Assembly: GCA_030149245.1 (NCBI GenBank)
Contig: JASBRX010000035.1
Span: forward strand, 1-64,000
Length of the DNA stretch: 64,000 nucleotides
Origin: Sphingomonas bacterium
GTDB taxonomy: Bacteria; Pseudomonadota; Alphaproteobacteria; Sphingomonadales; Sphingomonadaceae
Direction: 5' to 3'
Below the pieces are notes generated by a model that searched no databases, had not been told where the DNA came from, and worked only from the letters and a program-made list of their open reading frames with translations. A program made the position numbers and the translations under genes. Positions 1 to 9,134 of the stretch are shown one piece after another (the first letter of the stretch is position 1; every line of letters starts with the position of its first letter).

Positions 1-1
1 A

Positions 2-451
2 TCCGCAAAGAACCGTTCCAAAGCCCGTGCCGCTGCGCGCCTTGCCGCCGTGCAGGCGCTGTACCAGCAGGAGATGGAGAAGACCCCCCTGCCCCAGCTG
101 CTGACCGAGTTTCACCAGCACCGGCTGGGCGCGACGATCGAAGATGAGGAATATATCGACGCCGATCCGAATTTCTTCGACGATATCGTCAAGGGTGTCG
201 ATGCGCGCCGGGACGAGATCGACGCGCTGATCGCGTCGAAGCTGGCCGTGGACTGGAGCTTCGACCGGCTCGATCGCCCGATGCGCCAGATCCTGCGCGC
301 CGGCACCTATGAGTTGCTGGCACGCAAGGACGTGCCGGTGGGCGCCGCGATCAGCGAGTATCTCGACGTCACCGACGCATTTTACGACCGGCGCGAGAAG
401 GGGTTCGTCAACGGCCTGCTCGACGCGATCGCGAAGGTGGTGCGGGCTTAA
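2..451 (+). CDS. nusB: Transcription antitermination factor NusB (5' partial)
   Basis: NusB binds boxA RNA with S10 (NusE) in the antitermination complex that supports rRNA transcription. The ORF track starts at an internal GTG (50), but the frame is open back to base 2 and reads SAKNRSKARAAARLAAVQAL, which is the usual basic, Ala-rich helix 1 of NusB; the true start therefore lies just outside the window. About 149 residues are visible, close to the full family length. The all-helical body ends with ISEYLDVTDAFYDRREKGFVNGLLD, a conserved NusB C-terminal segment. It is convergent with the nucleotidase gene, separated by a large inverted repeat. Confidence 0.95.
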   Translation, partial: SAKNRSKARAAARLAAVQALYQQEMEKTPLPQLLTEFHQHRLGATIEDEEYIDADPNFFDDIVKGVDARRDEIDALIASKLAVDWSFDRLDRPMRQILRAGTYELLARKDVPVGAAISEYLDVTDAFYDRREKGFVNGLLDAIAKVVRA

Positions 452-460
452 TTTGCTTAA

Positions 461-569
461 GCCCCTCCCCTTTAGGGGAGGGGTTGGGGTGGGGCCTATC
501 CTCTGGGCGCGTCGGTCTCGGTGAGACTGAGACGCCCCACCCCCAACCCCTCCCCTAAAGGGGAGGGGC
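461..569. repeat. Large inverted repeat between convergent genes
   Basis: Arms at 461-495 and 534-569 are reverse complements of each other apart from one extra G. Each arm itself contains the small palindrome CCCCTCCCCTTTAGGGGAGGGG. The element fills the gap between convergent nusB and the 5'-nucleotidase gene. It could act as a two-way transcription terminator or be a copy of a genomic palindromic repeat family; the sequence alone does not decide. Confidence 0.85.
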
Positions 570-578
570 TAAAAAGAT

Positions 579-2312
579 TCACTCCGGCCCCACATTCTTG
601 ACCCGGCCAAGCGCGGGCGGGGTAACCACCTGCCCCCGCGCGAACCACGCCTCCAGCGCGTCGACATCCAACACGCCGCCCGCGACGATCCGCCCGACCT
701 TCAGCGTGGTGAATGCATCGCCACCCCCGGCAAGAAACCCGTTCATCGCCACGCGATAGGTCGCCGCCGGGTCGAGCGGCTTGCCATCGACCAGCGGCGC
801 GATGATCCGCTGTCCCTCTGGTCGCGACGTGTCATAGCTGTAGGTCAGGCCCGACGGGAACAGCAGCTTCGGCCCGTCCGCATTGGTGAATTGCTGCTCC
901 AGCACCGCCAGCAATTGCGCGCCCGTATATTCGCGCACCTGCAGGTTGTTGCCGAACGGCTGGGTGGTGAAGAGGTCGCCGAACGTCACCGTGCCGTCCG
1001 CCGCCGGAGTAATCGACGCGCGAACCCCACCGGGGTTCATCAGCGCGATCTGTGCGCCGTCCTTCTTTGTGGCCGCCAATTGCGCATCGGCGATCAGCAG
1101 GCCGAGCGGCGATTCCACGATTTCGCTATCCTCGTCACGCAGGATCGGCGCGGACGCCTTGCCCACCGGGCGGCGGGCAAGCGGCGCTGCGGCGGCGGCA
1201 TAGCGCGCAACATGCGCGGCGACCGCCGGATCGGCGGGATAGACCGGGAATGCGAGGTTGCTCTTGACCGGGCCGCCCGCGCTCACCGCGCCATCGCCCT
1301 GCACGATCCGCTGGCTCGCCGAACGCTGCGACACCTTCTTCGATACCGGGTCAAAGGTCAGGTCGATCGCGGTCAGCATGACGCCGTTATTGCCTGCGCT
1401 GGTCAGCAACACGGGTTTGGCGGGATTAGTGACCGAATAATCGCAGATATAGGCGCGATGAGTGTGGCCAGAGACGATCACGTCCACCCCCGGGTCCAGC
1501 CGATCCATGATGTCGAGGATCGGCCCCGACAGCCCCTCACACCGGTTCGGCTGGTCCGACCGCGCGGGATAGCCGCCCTCATGCACCATCAGCACGATCG
1601 CGTCGGCGCCCTGTGCCTTCAATTGCGGGATCAGCTTGTTCGCGGTCTCCGCCTCATCGGCGAAGGAGTAGCCGACGATCCCCGCCGGATCGACATAAGT
1701 GCCGGTCATCCGCGTCGTCAGGCCGATAAAGCCGATCGTGATCTTGTTCTTGCCAGCGCCGAAGCTTTTGAGACCGGTCGCAGGCATCAGGCTCTTGCCC
1801 GAAGCGTCGAGCGTGTTGCCCGCGAGATAGGTGTAGGACGCGCCCTTGAACGGTTCGAGCTGGCACGGCTGTGCGACCGCGTTCTTGTCGCACCCGCCCT
1901 GTTGCAGCCGCAACAGTTCCCTGGTCCCGCGATCGAATTCGTGATTACCGGCAGCATTGAACTCAAGGCCCGCCATGCTCAGCGCCTTGACTGTGGGTTC
2001 ATCGAGGAACAGCGAGGAGACGAGCGGGCTGGCGCTGGTCAGGTCGCCCGCTGCAACGACGACATTGTTCGGGTTACCGGCCTTCAGCGCCTTTACCGCC
2101 GACGCGAAATAGGCCGCGCCGCCCGCGGGAACCTTCACCGTCTCGCCGTTTGCAGCCTGCACCTCAATCGGCCGTGCCGGGGTGTCGAGCGCGCCGTGGA
2201 AGTCGTTGAACGCGATGATCCGCACGCTGACTGGCGCGGCAGGCGTCGTCGCCCGCTGCGACGCGCAACCCGCAAGCGAAAGCCCGGCGAGCAATCCAAC
2301 GATCAGGCGCAT
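579..2312 (-). CDS. Lipoprotein 5'-nucleotidase / metallophosphatase (UshA/CpdB type)
   Basis: Predicted envelope-anchored enzyme that dephosphorylates nucleotides or nucleotide diesters. MRLIVGLLAGLSLAGC is a lipoprotein signal with the lipid-modified Cys at about residue 16. The N-terminal calcineurin-like domain carries the metal motifs NDFHG (about 36-40), GNHEFDRG (about 121) and GHTHRAY (about 281). The C-terminal 5'-nucleotidase domain (about 360-560) includes NPGGVRA and FGDLFTTQPFGN. 577 residues is normal for the family. A GGGAGA ribosome site precedes the ATG. It lies 49 bases downstream of murA on the same strand, so the two may be co-transcribed. The exact substrate (5'-nucleotides or 2',3'-cyclic nucleotides) is not determined. 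Confidence 0.93.
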   Translation of the reverse strand: MRLIVGLLAGLSLAGCASQRATTPAAPVSVRIIAFNDFHGALDTPARPIEVQAANGETVKVPAGGAAYFASAVKALKAGNPNNVVVAAGDLTSASPLVSSLFLDEPTVKALSMAGLEFNAAGNHEFDRGTRELLRLQQGGCDKNAVAQPCQLEPFKGASYTYLAGNTLDASGKSLMPATGLKSFGAGKNKITIGFIGLTTRMTGTYVDPAGIVGYSFADEAETANKLIPQLKAQGADAIVLMVHEGGYPARSDQPNRCEGLSGPILDIMDRLDPGVDVIVSGHTHRAYICDYSVTNPAKPVLLTSAGNNGVMLTAIDLTFDPVSKKVSQRSASQRIVQGDGAVSAGGPVKSNLAFPVYPADPAVAAHVARYAAAAAPLARRPVGKASAPILRDEDSEIVESPLGLLIADAQLAATKKDGAQIALMNPGGVRASITPAADGTVTFGDLFTTQPFGNNLQVREYTGAQLLAVLEQQFTNADGPKLLFPSGLTYSYDTSRPEGQRIIAPLVDGKPLDPAATYRVAMNGFLAGGGDAFTTLKVGRIVAGGVLDVDALEAWFARGQVVTPPALGRVKNVGPE

Positions 2313-2361
2313 GTCAGTCTCCCGGCGAGTCGGTTTCGCCGGTCAGGTAACAGCCTGCGCG

Positions 2362-3645
2362 TCAGCCGTCACCGACGCGTTCGATGTCGGCGCCGACGCC
2401 CTGCAGTTTCTCCTCCAGCCGCTCATAACCGCGATCGAGGTGATAGATGCGGCTGACCTGGGTCTCGCCCTCGGCGATCAGCCCCGCGAGGATCAGGCTC
2501 ATTGATGCACGAAGGTCCGTCGCCATCACCGGCGCGCCGACCATGCGATCGACGCCGCGCACCACCGCGGTACGTCCGCTGACGGTGATGTCCGCACCCA
2601 TGCGCGCCAGTTCGGGCACGTGCATGTAGCGGTTTTCGAAGATCGTCTCGGTCAGCACGCTGGCGCCATCCGCCTTGCACAGCATCGCCATGAACTGTGC
2701 CTGCATGTCGGTGGCAAAGCCGGGATAGGGCGCGGTTGACAGGGTGATCGGCTTGAGCGGGCCGTCGGCGGCGACGCGGATGCCGTTGGGCAGTTCCTCG
2801 ATCGTCACGCCCGCCTCGACCAGCGCGTCGAGCGTCGCGCGCATGTCGTCGGCCTTGGCGCCTTCCAGCACGACGTCGCCGCCGGTGATCGCAGCGGCGC
2901 AGGCATAGCTGCCCGCCTCGATCCGGTCGGGCATGACGCGATAGGTCGCGCCATGCAGCCGGTCGCGGCCCTCAATCGTCAGCGTCTCGCTGCCGATGCC
3001 GTGGATCGACGCACCCATTGCGACCAGCAGATTGCACAGATCGACGATCTCGGGCTCACGCGCAGCATTTTCGAGCACCGTCGTGCCGCGCGCGGTTGCA
3101 GCGGCCATCAGCGCATTCTCAGTCGCGCCGACCGACACCACCGGGAAGCGATAGCTGCCGCCGGGCAGGCGCCCGCCCGGCGCGGTCGCCTTCACATAGC
3201 CGGCCGCCAGCTCGATCTCCGCGCCCATCGCTTCCAGCGCCTTCAAGTGCAGGTCGATCGGCCGGTTGCCGATCGCGCAGCCGCCGGGCAGCGACACCGT
3301 CGCCACACCCTCACGCCCGAGCAGCGGGCCGAGCACCAGGATCGACGCGCGCATCTTGCGCACGATATCGTACGGCGCGACGGTCGAAGTCAGGCGCGAC
3401 GCGCGCACCGTGAGCACGCGACCGAAATCATTGGGCCGCGTCCCCTCGATCGCGGTCGATGCGCCCAGCTCATTGAGCAGATGCCCGAAGCTGTCGGCAT
3501 CGGCGAGACGCGGCAGATTGCGCAGCGTCAGCGGCTCGTCGGTTAACAGCGCGCACGGCATGAGCGTCAACGCGGCGTTCTTCGCGCCCGATATAGCAAT
3601 ATTACCGGATAGGCGGTTTCCGCCGCGGATGAGAATACGGTCCAT
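2362..3645 (-). CDS. murA: UDP-N-acetylglucosamine 1-carboxyvinyltransferase
   Basis: Catalyses the first committed step of peptidoglycan synthesis in the cytoplasm: transfer of enolpyruvate from PEP to UDP-GlcNAc. 427 residues, the normal length. The start [23 protein letters not shown] contains the conserved Lys of the NAAL motif (K22). The mobile loop [20 protein letters not shown] carries the catalytic Cys at about 123, so this is the fosfomycin-sensitive Cys type rather than the Asp variant. The two-domain EPSP-synthase fold is complete through [26 protein letters not shown]. It is divergent from the Crp/Fnr gene. Confidence 0.97.
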   Translation of the reverse strand: MDRILIRGGNRLSGNIAISGAKNAALTLMPCALLTDEPLTLRNLPRLADADSFGHLLNELGASTAIEGTRPNDFGRVLTVRASRLTSTVAPYDIVRKMRASILVLGPLLGREGVATVSLPGGCAIGNRPIDLHLKALEAMGAEIELAAGYVKATAPGGRLPGGSYRFPVVSVGATENALMAAATARGTTVLENAAREPEIVDLCNLLVAMGASIHGIGSETLTIEGRDRLHGATYRVMPDRIEAGSYACAAAITGGDVVLEGAKADDMRATLDALVEAGVTIEELPNGIRVAADGPLKPITLSTAPYPGFATDMQAQFMAMLCKADGASVLTETIFENRYMHVPELARMGADITVSGRTAVVRGVDRMVGAPVMATDLRASMSLILAGLIAEGETQVSRIYHLDRGYERLEEKLQGVGADIERVGDG

Positions 3646-3714
3646 CAGGGGCTTCTATCGCGTGAAAGGGCGCGCGCAAGTGCGGCCAACCGTTACGCGG
3701 CTTGATCGACTTTA

Positions 3715-4503
3715 ATGCGCTGTTTTTTCAGGGCTGCTTTGCAGGAGGTAGTTGGGGGAAGGGACAGAGTGTCAGGGAGTTGTTTCGCGGAGATTCTGGA
3801 CGAGCTGGTCACGCTCGTGCCGGGAGAGAGGGCCGCGCTCGAGCGTCTGGAGGAACGTCAGCGCCATATCCGGCGTGGCGCGATCCTGCTGCGCGAGAAT
3901 GAGCCAGCGGATGAATTGTATATTCTGCGCAAGGGACTGGTGATGAGCTATGTCCTGCTCGACGATGGCAGCCGCCAGATCCTGCGCTTCCACTTTCCCG
4001 GTGACGTGCTGGGCATTTCCAGCATCGTCTATCGCGAGGCGCCCGAAACCTTGTCAGCCCTGTCCGACTGCGTGGTGTGCCCGTTCGATCGCCAGGCGTT
4101 CAGCGCGCTGTGCGTCGCGCATCCGCGCCTGTCGTCGCTGATTCTGGTGCTGTGCCAGATCGAGCGGGTGGCGCTGACCGACCGCCTCGCCGCGCTCGGC
4201 CGCACCTCGGCCAAGGCGCGCGTCGCGGCACTGCTGCTCGAACTGCGCAACCGGCTGCGCGGCACCGACAAGACGATCGACAAGGCGTTCAACCTGGGCC
4301 TGACTCAGGAAGAGATCGGCGACGCGACCGGCCTCACTTCGGTCCATGTCAACCGCATGCTGCGCCAGCTGGAGGAAGAGGGCATGATCGGCCGCGAATC
4401 GGGCCGGGTCACGCTGATCGACGAAGCGGCACTCGCGCGCGCGGCGAATTATGTGAACCGGTATGAAGGGCTGGATCTGAGCTGGCTGCCGGAACCGCGC
4501 TGA
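3715..4503 (+). CDS. Crp/Fnr family transcription regulator
   Basis: Predicted DNA-binding regulator with an N-terminal cyclic-nucleotide-binding-like beta-roll (about residues 40-150, with ILLRENEPADELYILRKGLV) and a C-terminal winged helix (LTQEEIGDATGLTSVHVNRM, about 195-215). The four Cys residues expected for an FNR [4Fe-4S] cluster are not arranged in the FNR pattern, so a redox cluster is not supported. Start choice is uncertain: the ATG at 3715 has no visible ribosome site, whereas the in-frame GTG at 3769 follows GGGAAGGGACA and would give about 244 residues. The effector and targets cannot be read from the sequence. Confidence 0.88.
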   Translation: MRCFFRAALQEVVGGRDRVSGSCFAEILDELVTLVPGERAALERLEERQRHIRRGAILLRENEPADELYILRKGLVMSYVLLDDGSRQILRFHFPGDVLGISSIVYREAPETLSALSDCVVCPFDRQAFSALCVAHPRLSSLILVLCQIERVALTDRLAALGRTSAKARVAALLLELRNRLRGTDKTIDKAFNLGLTQEEIGDATGLTSVHVNRMLRQLEEEGMIGRESGRVTLIDEAALARAANYVNRYEGLDLSWLPEPR

Positions 4504-4510
4504 GCGGATC

Positions 4511-4594
4511 GTCGTCCCGGGCTTGACCCGGGACCGGGCTCCTCTTTCTACGGGCCAAAGGACAGCCCAGCCCGGGGTCGAGCCCGGGGCGACG
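4511..4594. repeat. Intergenic palindromic repeat, family R1 copy 1
   Basis: Imperfect inverted repeat with arms built around CCCGGGCTTGACCCGGG (4511-4540) and CCCGGGGTCGAGCCCGGGGC (4564-4594). It fills the gap between the convergent Crp/Fnr and clpS genes. Similar elements recur at 29978-30059 and 47145-47227, also between convergent genes, so it is one copy of a dispersed family that may serve as a bidirectional terminator. Confidence 0.8.
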
Positions 4595-4602
4595 GTGGGA
4601 CG

Positions 4603-4971
4603 CTACGCCTTTTCCAGCGTGCATTGCAGCGGATGCTGGTTCTGCCGCGCGAAATCCATCACCTGCGCGACCTTGGTCTCCGCGACCTCATAGCTGAATA
4701 CGCCGCACACCCCGACGCCGCGCTGATGCACTGCGAGCATCACGCGTGTCGCCTCTTCCATGTCCATTTTGAAGAAGCGCTGGAGCACCAGCACGACGAA
4801 CTCCATCGGCGTGTAATCGTCGTTGAGCATCAACACGCGATAGGGCGTCGGTTTCTTGGTCTTGGCGCGCGTGCGGGTGACGACACCGGTGTTGGTGCCT
4901 TCGTCATCGTCGCGATCGGAATCGCTCATCGTGATCGGAGCCATCGAGTTGGTGGTGCGCAGCGCTGTCAT
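4603..4971 (-). CDS. clpS: ATP-dependent Clp protease adaptor ClpS
   Basis: ClpS delivers N-degron substrates to ClpAP. The core [20 protein letters not shown], the [15 protein letters not shown] helix and [16 protein letters not shown] match the conserved adaptor fold and its hydrophobic N-end-rule pocket. The ORF track extends to 228 residues, but the upstream part is read-through of the phasin 3' region in another frame. The ATG at 4971 gives 122 residues; internal ATGs at 4944 and 4929 are also possible. The acidic, flexible N-terminus ([12 protein letters not shown]) is typical. No clpA is next to it here; the upstream neighbour on the same strand is the phasin gene. Confidence 0.95.
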   Translation of the reverse strand: MTALRTTNSMAPITMSDSDRDDDEGTNTGVVTRTRAKTKKPTPYRVLMLNDDYTPMEFVVLVLQRFFKMDMEEATRVMLAVHQRGVGVCGVFSYEVAETKVAQVMDFARQNQHPLQCTLEKA

Positions 4972-5149
4972 GAGACTTGCGAAAATATGGCAGCGGTGAG
5001 TCGAGGGCAAGGGGGGAGCAGCATCCGATTTGCGGATTCGAGTTTCGCTCAAATCTGGCGGCACCGGCCGCAACCCGGCGCAGACCGAAAAAAGGGCGGC
5101 CGCACGTGGCGACCGCCCCAAATTTCGTCCGATCCGGACCGGCGCCTGA

Positions 5150-5884
5150 TCAGGCCGCGGTCTTGATCTTCTCCATCGCGACCGCGACGCGGTTCGAGAC
5201 GGGCTGCGCGGCGTCGCCAGCGAGCTTGATGAACGCTTCGGTGTTCTTCGAGGTTTCGGCGACCATCGAGTCGAACGCGCTGCGGACATAGTCGCTCTGC
5301 AGCTTGAAGAAGTCGGCCGGCGACTTGACCGCGGCCAGGCTCTTCATCGTGGCGGTCGCCTGCTCGAACTGCTTGCGGCTATATTCCGAAGCGTCCTGAC
5401 CCATGGTCTCGAGGCCCTTGGCAGCGATCTTGCCGCTCTCGACCAGCGCTTCGACATTGCCCTTGGCCAGCTCGGTCATTTCGCCGACCAGCTTGGTGTT
5501 CTTTTCGACAGCGGCCTTCGCCTTGTCGTTCAGTTCGGCGAACATCGCCTGGCTCTTTTCAATGGCTTCCATGGTGTAGATTCCCTTGCTTGCGGTGTCC
5601 GCCATCTGCGGGGCGGTCTCTTCGATAATCTCGGTTACAGGTGCGGCGACCGCCTCGACGGTTTCCGCGACAGTTTCGATGGCCGGTTCGACAATCTCTT
5701 CGATCACCGGTTTGGCCACTTCTGCGATCGGTTCGACCGGCGCGGCAACGGCCGCAACGACCGGCTCCACGACGGGTTCGGGCTTCGGCTCGACCACCGG
5801 CGCGGCGACCTTGGTTGCGACCTTTGCGACCGGTGCCTTGGCTACCGGCTTTTTCGCCCCGGTACGCGGACCCTTGCTGGCCAT
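5150..5884 (-). CDS. Phasin family protein (PHA granule-associated)
   Basis: Phasins coat polyhydroxyalkanoate granules. The C-terminal half (about residues 115-244: [20 protein letters not shown], then [20 protein letters not shown]) is an amphipathic helical phasin domain. The N-terminal 110 residues are a low-complexity Lys/Ala then Pro/Glu/Val-rich segment, as seen in longer alphaproteobacterial phasins. The start at 5884 (MASKGPRT) is chosen because GAGGAC lies at the right distance; the track's longer start is unsupported. It follows phaC on the same strand and has its own upstream region with two TGCNNNGCA motifs. Confidence 0.92.
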   Translation of the reverse strand: MASKGPRTGAKKPVAKAPVAKVATKVAAPVVEPKPEPVVEPVVAAVAAPVEPIAEVAKPVIEEIVEPAIETVAETVEAVAAPVTEIIEETAPQMADTASKGIYTMEAIEKSQAMFAELNDKAKAAVEKNTKLVGEMTELAKGNVEALVESGKIAAKGLETMGQDASEYSRKQFEQATATMKSLAAVKSPADFFKLQSDYVRSAFDSMVAETSKNTEAFIKLAGDAAQPVSNRVAVAMEKIKTAA

Positions 5885-5907
5885 AACGACGTCCTCGCTG
5901 CGATTAT

Positions 5908-5916
5908 TGCAATGCA
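5908..5916. promoter_or_regulatory. Candidate TGCNNNGCA operator, proximal to phasin
   Basis: TGCAATGCA within TTGCAATGCAGCA, 24-32 bases upstream of the chosen phasin start. TGC-N3-GCA motifs are associated with PHA-responsive repressors (PhaR/AniA) in alphaproteobacteria. Assignment to PhaR here is an inference from motif and location; no phaR gene is in the window. Confidence 0.5.
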
Positions 5917-5954
5917 GCATATACGCAGACGCCGGGCGGGTTTCAAGGGGTTTA

Positions 5955-5969
5955 TTGTGCAGTGCACAA
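5955..5969. promoter_or_regulatory. Perfect 15-bp palindrome with TGCNNNGCA core between phaC and phasin
   Basis: TTGTGCAGTGCACAA is a perfect palindrome around one central base and contains TGCAGTGCA. It lies directly after the phaC stop and about 70-85 bases upstream of the phasin start. Its symmetry and its second-site spacing relative to 5908-5916 suggest a dimeric repressor such as PhaR; this is inference. Confidence 0.55.
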
Positions 5970-5974
5970 AAAAT

Positions 5975-7837
5975 TTAGCGCGTTCGAACGTAACGTCCCG
6001 GGGCAGCGCCAAGTTCCTCGTTGACGCTAGGGATTCTTGCCTTTTCTGCCGAAACCCGTGCAGCATCCAGCTGTTCGATCCACTTGACCCAATCGGGCCA
6101 CCAGCTACCCTTGGTCTCGGTCGCGCCTGCAACAAAATCGTCCAGATTTGCTGCACCTGCCTCATTGATCCAGTATTGATATTTCCCTGATGACGGCGGG
6201 TTGACCACGCCCGCAATATGCCCCGATCCGGCGAGGACGAAGCGGATCGGCCCGGCCAGATGCCGGGTCAGCTTCCACACGCTGCGCGGCGGTGCGATAT
6301 GATCCTCACGCCCCGCCTGGACATAAGCGGGCGTCATCACCTTGGTCAGGTCGATCGGCGTCCCTCCGATCGCCAGCGCGCCCGGCTGGATCAACAGATT
6401 GTCGCGATACAGGTCGGACAGATAGCTGGCATGCCACTTCGCGGGCAGATTGGTAACGTCCGAATTCCAGTGGAGTAGGTCGAACGGCGTATAATCCTCG
6501 CCCAGCAGGTAATTGCTGGTGACATAGTTCCAGATCAGGTCGCGCCCGCGCAGCAGGTTGAAAGTCGCGGCCATATAGCGTCCGTCGAGGAAGCCGTCGC
6601 TGGTCAGCGACTGGATCAGCGCCAATTGCTCGTCGTCGACGAACACGTTGAGGTCGCCCGCCTCGCTGAAATCGACCTGCGCTGTGAAGAAGGTCGCGCT
6701 CTTGACCTTCGCTGCCTCGCCCCGCGCGGCCAGCACCGCCAGCGTCGCGGCGAGCGTCGTGCCGGCGACACAATAGCCGATCGCGTGGACGCTCTCGACG
6801 CCCAGCAATTCGCGGATCGTGTCGATCGCATCGATCTGCCCGCGCTCGACATAATCGTCCCACACCACATCGGCCATGCTCGCATCGGCCGATTTCCACG
6901 AGACGACGAACACCGTCAGCCCCTGCTCCACCGCCCAGCGGATGAAGCTTTTCTCCGGCGTCAGGTCGAGGATGTAGAAGCGGTTGATCCAGGGCGGGAA
7001 GATCACCAGCGGGGTTTCGAACACCGTGTCGGTCGTCGGCGAATATTGGATCAGCTCATAGAGCGGGGTGCGCTTGACCACCCGGCCCGGCGTGGTCGCG
7101 ATATTTTCGCCGACCGCGAATGCGCCCTCGACCGTCTGGGTCATCTGCCCCTTGCCCATGTCCTTGAGCATATGCGCGAGGCCCTTGAGCAGATTCTCGC
7201 CCTTGGTCTCGATCGTCCGTTCGACCACCAGCGGGTTGGTCGCGGGGAAGTTGCTCGGGCTCATCGCGTCGATGAACCCCTGCGTTGCGAAGCGCAGCTG
7301 TTCCTTCTGCTTTGGGGCTAGGCCTTCGATCTGGTCAACGCCCTTGAGCAGATGGTTCGACAGCGTGAGGTAGCTCTGGCGGATGAAGTCGAACACGGGC
7401 TGTTCGCGCCATTGCGGCGCCTTGAAGCGTTTGTCGCGCGCCTGTTCGGGGGTTTCCTCGAACTTGGGTGCGGCGGCAGGGTCGAGGAAGCGCTGCCACA
7501 ATGTCATCGTATCGGCCCAGAACTCCGCGCCCGCGCGCATCGCTGCGGCGGGGTCGACTGGCGGCACGGTCGGCATCTGGGGCATCGCGGGCATGTGCAC
7601 GGGCATCTGACCAGCCAGATCCAGCCCCTGCTCCATCATCATCTGCTGCGCGCGCCCAAACACCCAGGTCCAGTGTTGGAGGTCCTCCAGAGCAGGCTTG
7701 GTTTCAGCTGCGGCCTCAGGGGCGGGCTTGGGATCGGGCTTCGGCTTTGCCGTGCGCTTCGCCTTTGGCTTTGCGGTGGCTGTGGTGGTGTCAGGCTTCG
7801 TCTTTGCGGTCGTCGTTTTTTTCTTTGCCGTCGCCAC
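5975..7837 (-). CDS. phaC: Class I poly(R)-hydroxyalkanoic acid synthase PhaC
   Basis: Polymerises (R)-3-hydroxyacyl-CoA into PHA at the granule surface. The lipase-like box GYCVAGTT holds the catalytic Cys at about residue 356 of the 620-residue protein. The catalytic His is in [12 protein letters not shown] and the general-base Asp region in [23 protein letters not shown] and [13 protein letters not shown] are typical class I segments. The start is taken as GTG at 7837 because AGAGGAGAG precedes it; the track's N-terminal MGSGSS stretch is antisense to the aminotransferase leader. The first 50 residues are Lys/Ala/Thr/Pro-rich. It is divergent from the aminotransferase and upstream of the phasin. 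Confidence 0.96.
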   Translation of the reverse strand: MATAKKKTTTAKTKPDTTTATAKPKAKRTAKPKPDPKPAPEAAAETKPALEDLQHWTWVFGRAQQMMMEQGLDLAGQMPVHMPAMPQMPTVPPVDPAAAMRAGAEFWADTMTLWQRFLDPAAAPKFEETPEQARDKRFKAPQWREQPVFDFIRQSYLTLSNHLLKGVDQIEGLAPKQKEQLRFATQGFIDAMSPSNFPATNPLVVERTIETKGENLLKGLAHMLKDMGKGQMTQTVEGAFAVGENIATTPGRVVKRTPLYELIQYSPTTDTVFETPLVIFPPWINRFYILDLTPEKSFIRWAVEQGLTVFVVSWKSADASMADVVWDDYVERGQIDAIDTIRELLGVESVHAIGYCVAGTTLAATLAVLAARGEAAKVKSATFFTAQVDFSEAGDLNVFVDDEQLALIQSLTSDGFLDGRYMAATFNLLRGRDLIWNYVTSNYLLGEDYTPFDLLHWNSDVTNLPAKWHASYLSDLYRDNLLIQPGALAIGGTPIDLTKVMTPAYVQAGREDHIAPPRSVWKLTRHLAGPIRFVLAGSGHIAGVVNPPSSGKYQYWINEAGAANLDDFVAGATETKGSWWPDWVKWIEQLDAARVSAEKARIPSVNEELGAAPGRYVRTR

Positions 7838-7925
7838 GCGCCTCTCCTCTGGCTTGCCGCCCCGCCCCCTGTATAACGAGGCATCGCGCGCAGCGCACCA
7901 CCCCGAGGAGCCGGAACCCAAGACG

Positions 7926-9131
7926 ATGTCCGAAGAATTCTACCGCATGAAGCGCCTGCCCCCCTATGTCATCGCCGAAGTCAACGCGATGCGGGCAGCG
8001 GCGCGCGCGGCGGGAGAGGACATTATCGACCTGGGCATGGGCAATCCCGACCTGCCGCCGCCCGACCATGTCATCGAAAAGCTGATCGAAGTCGCGCGCA
8101 AGCCCGACGCGCATGGCTACTCGCAGTCGAAGGGCATCCCCGGACTGCGCCGCGCCCAGGCGAACTAGTATGGCCGCCGTTTTGGCGTCGATATCGATCC
8201 CGATAGCGAGGTCGTCGTGACGATGGGGTCGAAGGAGGGGCTGGCCAGCCTTGCCACCGCGATCACCGCACCGGGCGATGTCGTGCTCGCGCCCAACCCC
8301 AGCTACCCGATCCACACCTTCGGTTTCATCCTTGCGGGCGCGACGATCCGCGCGGTGCCGACGACGCCCAACGAGGCCTATTTCGAGAGCCTGGAACGCG
8401 CGATCGCGTTCACCGTGCCGCGCCCGAGCATCCTCGTCGTCAACTATCCGTCGAACCCGACGGCGGAGACGGTCGACCTGGCTTTCTACGAGCGGCTGGT
8501 GGCGTGGGCGAAGGAGAACAAGGTCTGGATCCTGTCCGACCTTGCCTATTCGGAGCTGTATTTTGACGGCAAGCCGACGGTTTCGATCCTGCAGGTGCCG
8601 GGCGCGAAGGATATCGCGATCGAGTTTACCTCGCTCAGCAAGACCTATTCGATGGCCGGATGGCGGATGGGGTTCGCGGTCGGCAACAAGCAGCTGATCG
8701 CGGCGATGACGCGGGTAAAATCGTACCTCGACTATGGCGCCTTCACACCGATCCAGGCGGCGGCATGCGCCGCACTCAACGGCCCGCAGGATATCGTTGA
8801 GAAGAACCGCCAGCTTTACCACAAGCGCCGCGACGTGCTGGTCGAGAGCTTCGGCCGCGCCGGATGGGACATCCCGCCCCCGCCTGCCTCGATGTTCGCC
8901 TGGGCCCCGCTCCCGCCCGCGCTGGCGCACCTGGGCAGCCTTGAATTTTCCAAGCAGCTGCTGACCCATGCCAAGGTCGCGGTCGCGCCGGGCGTCGGCT
9001 ATGGCGAGAATGGCGAAGGGTTCGTGCGCATCGCGATGGTCGAGAATGAACAGCGGCTGCGCCAGGCGGCACGCAACGTGAAGAAGTATCTCCAGTCGAT
9101 GGGCGTCAACACCGGCGTGAAATCCGCCTGA
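7926..9131 (+). pseudogene. PLP-dependent aminotransferase interrupted by an in-frame TAG
   Basis: Class I/II aminotransferase of the alanine (AlaC) / LL-diaminopimelate type. Reading in one frame from ATG 7926 gives [20 protein letters not shown] through to 9131 (401 codons) with a single stop, TAG at 8166-8168 (codon 81), in RRAQAN-stop-YGRRFGVD. Downstream everything is intact: NYPSNPTAE, SDLAYSELYFDG and SLSKTYSMAGWRMGF with the PLP Lys at about 239. A Tyr codon at this site would need one base change to become TAG. The N-terminal part cannot work alone, and a restart at 8217 would lose substrate-binding residues. It may be a true nonsense mutation or a sequencing error. The FRG gene starts 3 bases after its stop. 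Confidence 0.88.
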
Positions 9132-9134
9132 GCC

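Noticed and set aside
891-2456. Long plus-strand ORF (521 aa) opposite the 5'-nucleotidase
   Set aside because: Arg/His-rich shadow of the real minus-strand gene; no motif or ribosome site.
3715-4503. FNR-type oxygen sensor with an iron-sulphur cluster
   Set aside because: Cys residues are present but not in the FNR ligand pattern.
8166-8168. TAG read as pyrrolysine or through amber suppression
   Set aside because: Nothing in the window suggests pyl genes, and the family position is an ordinary residue; nonsense mutation or sequencing error is more likely.
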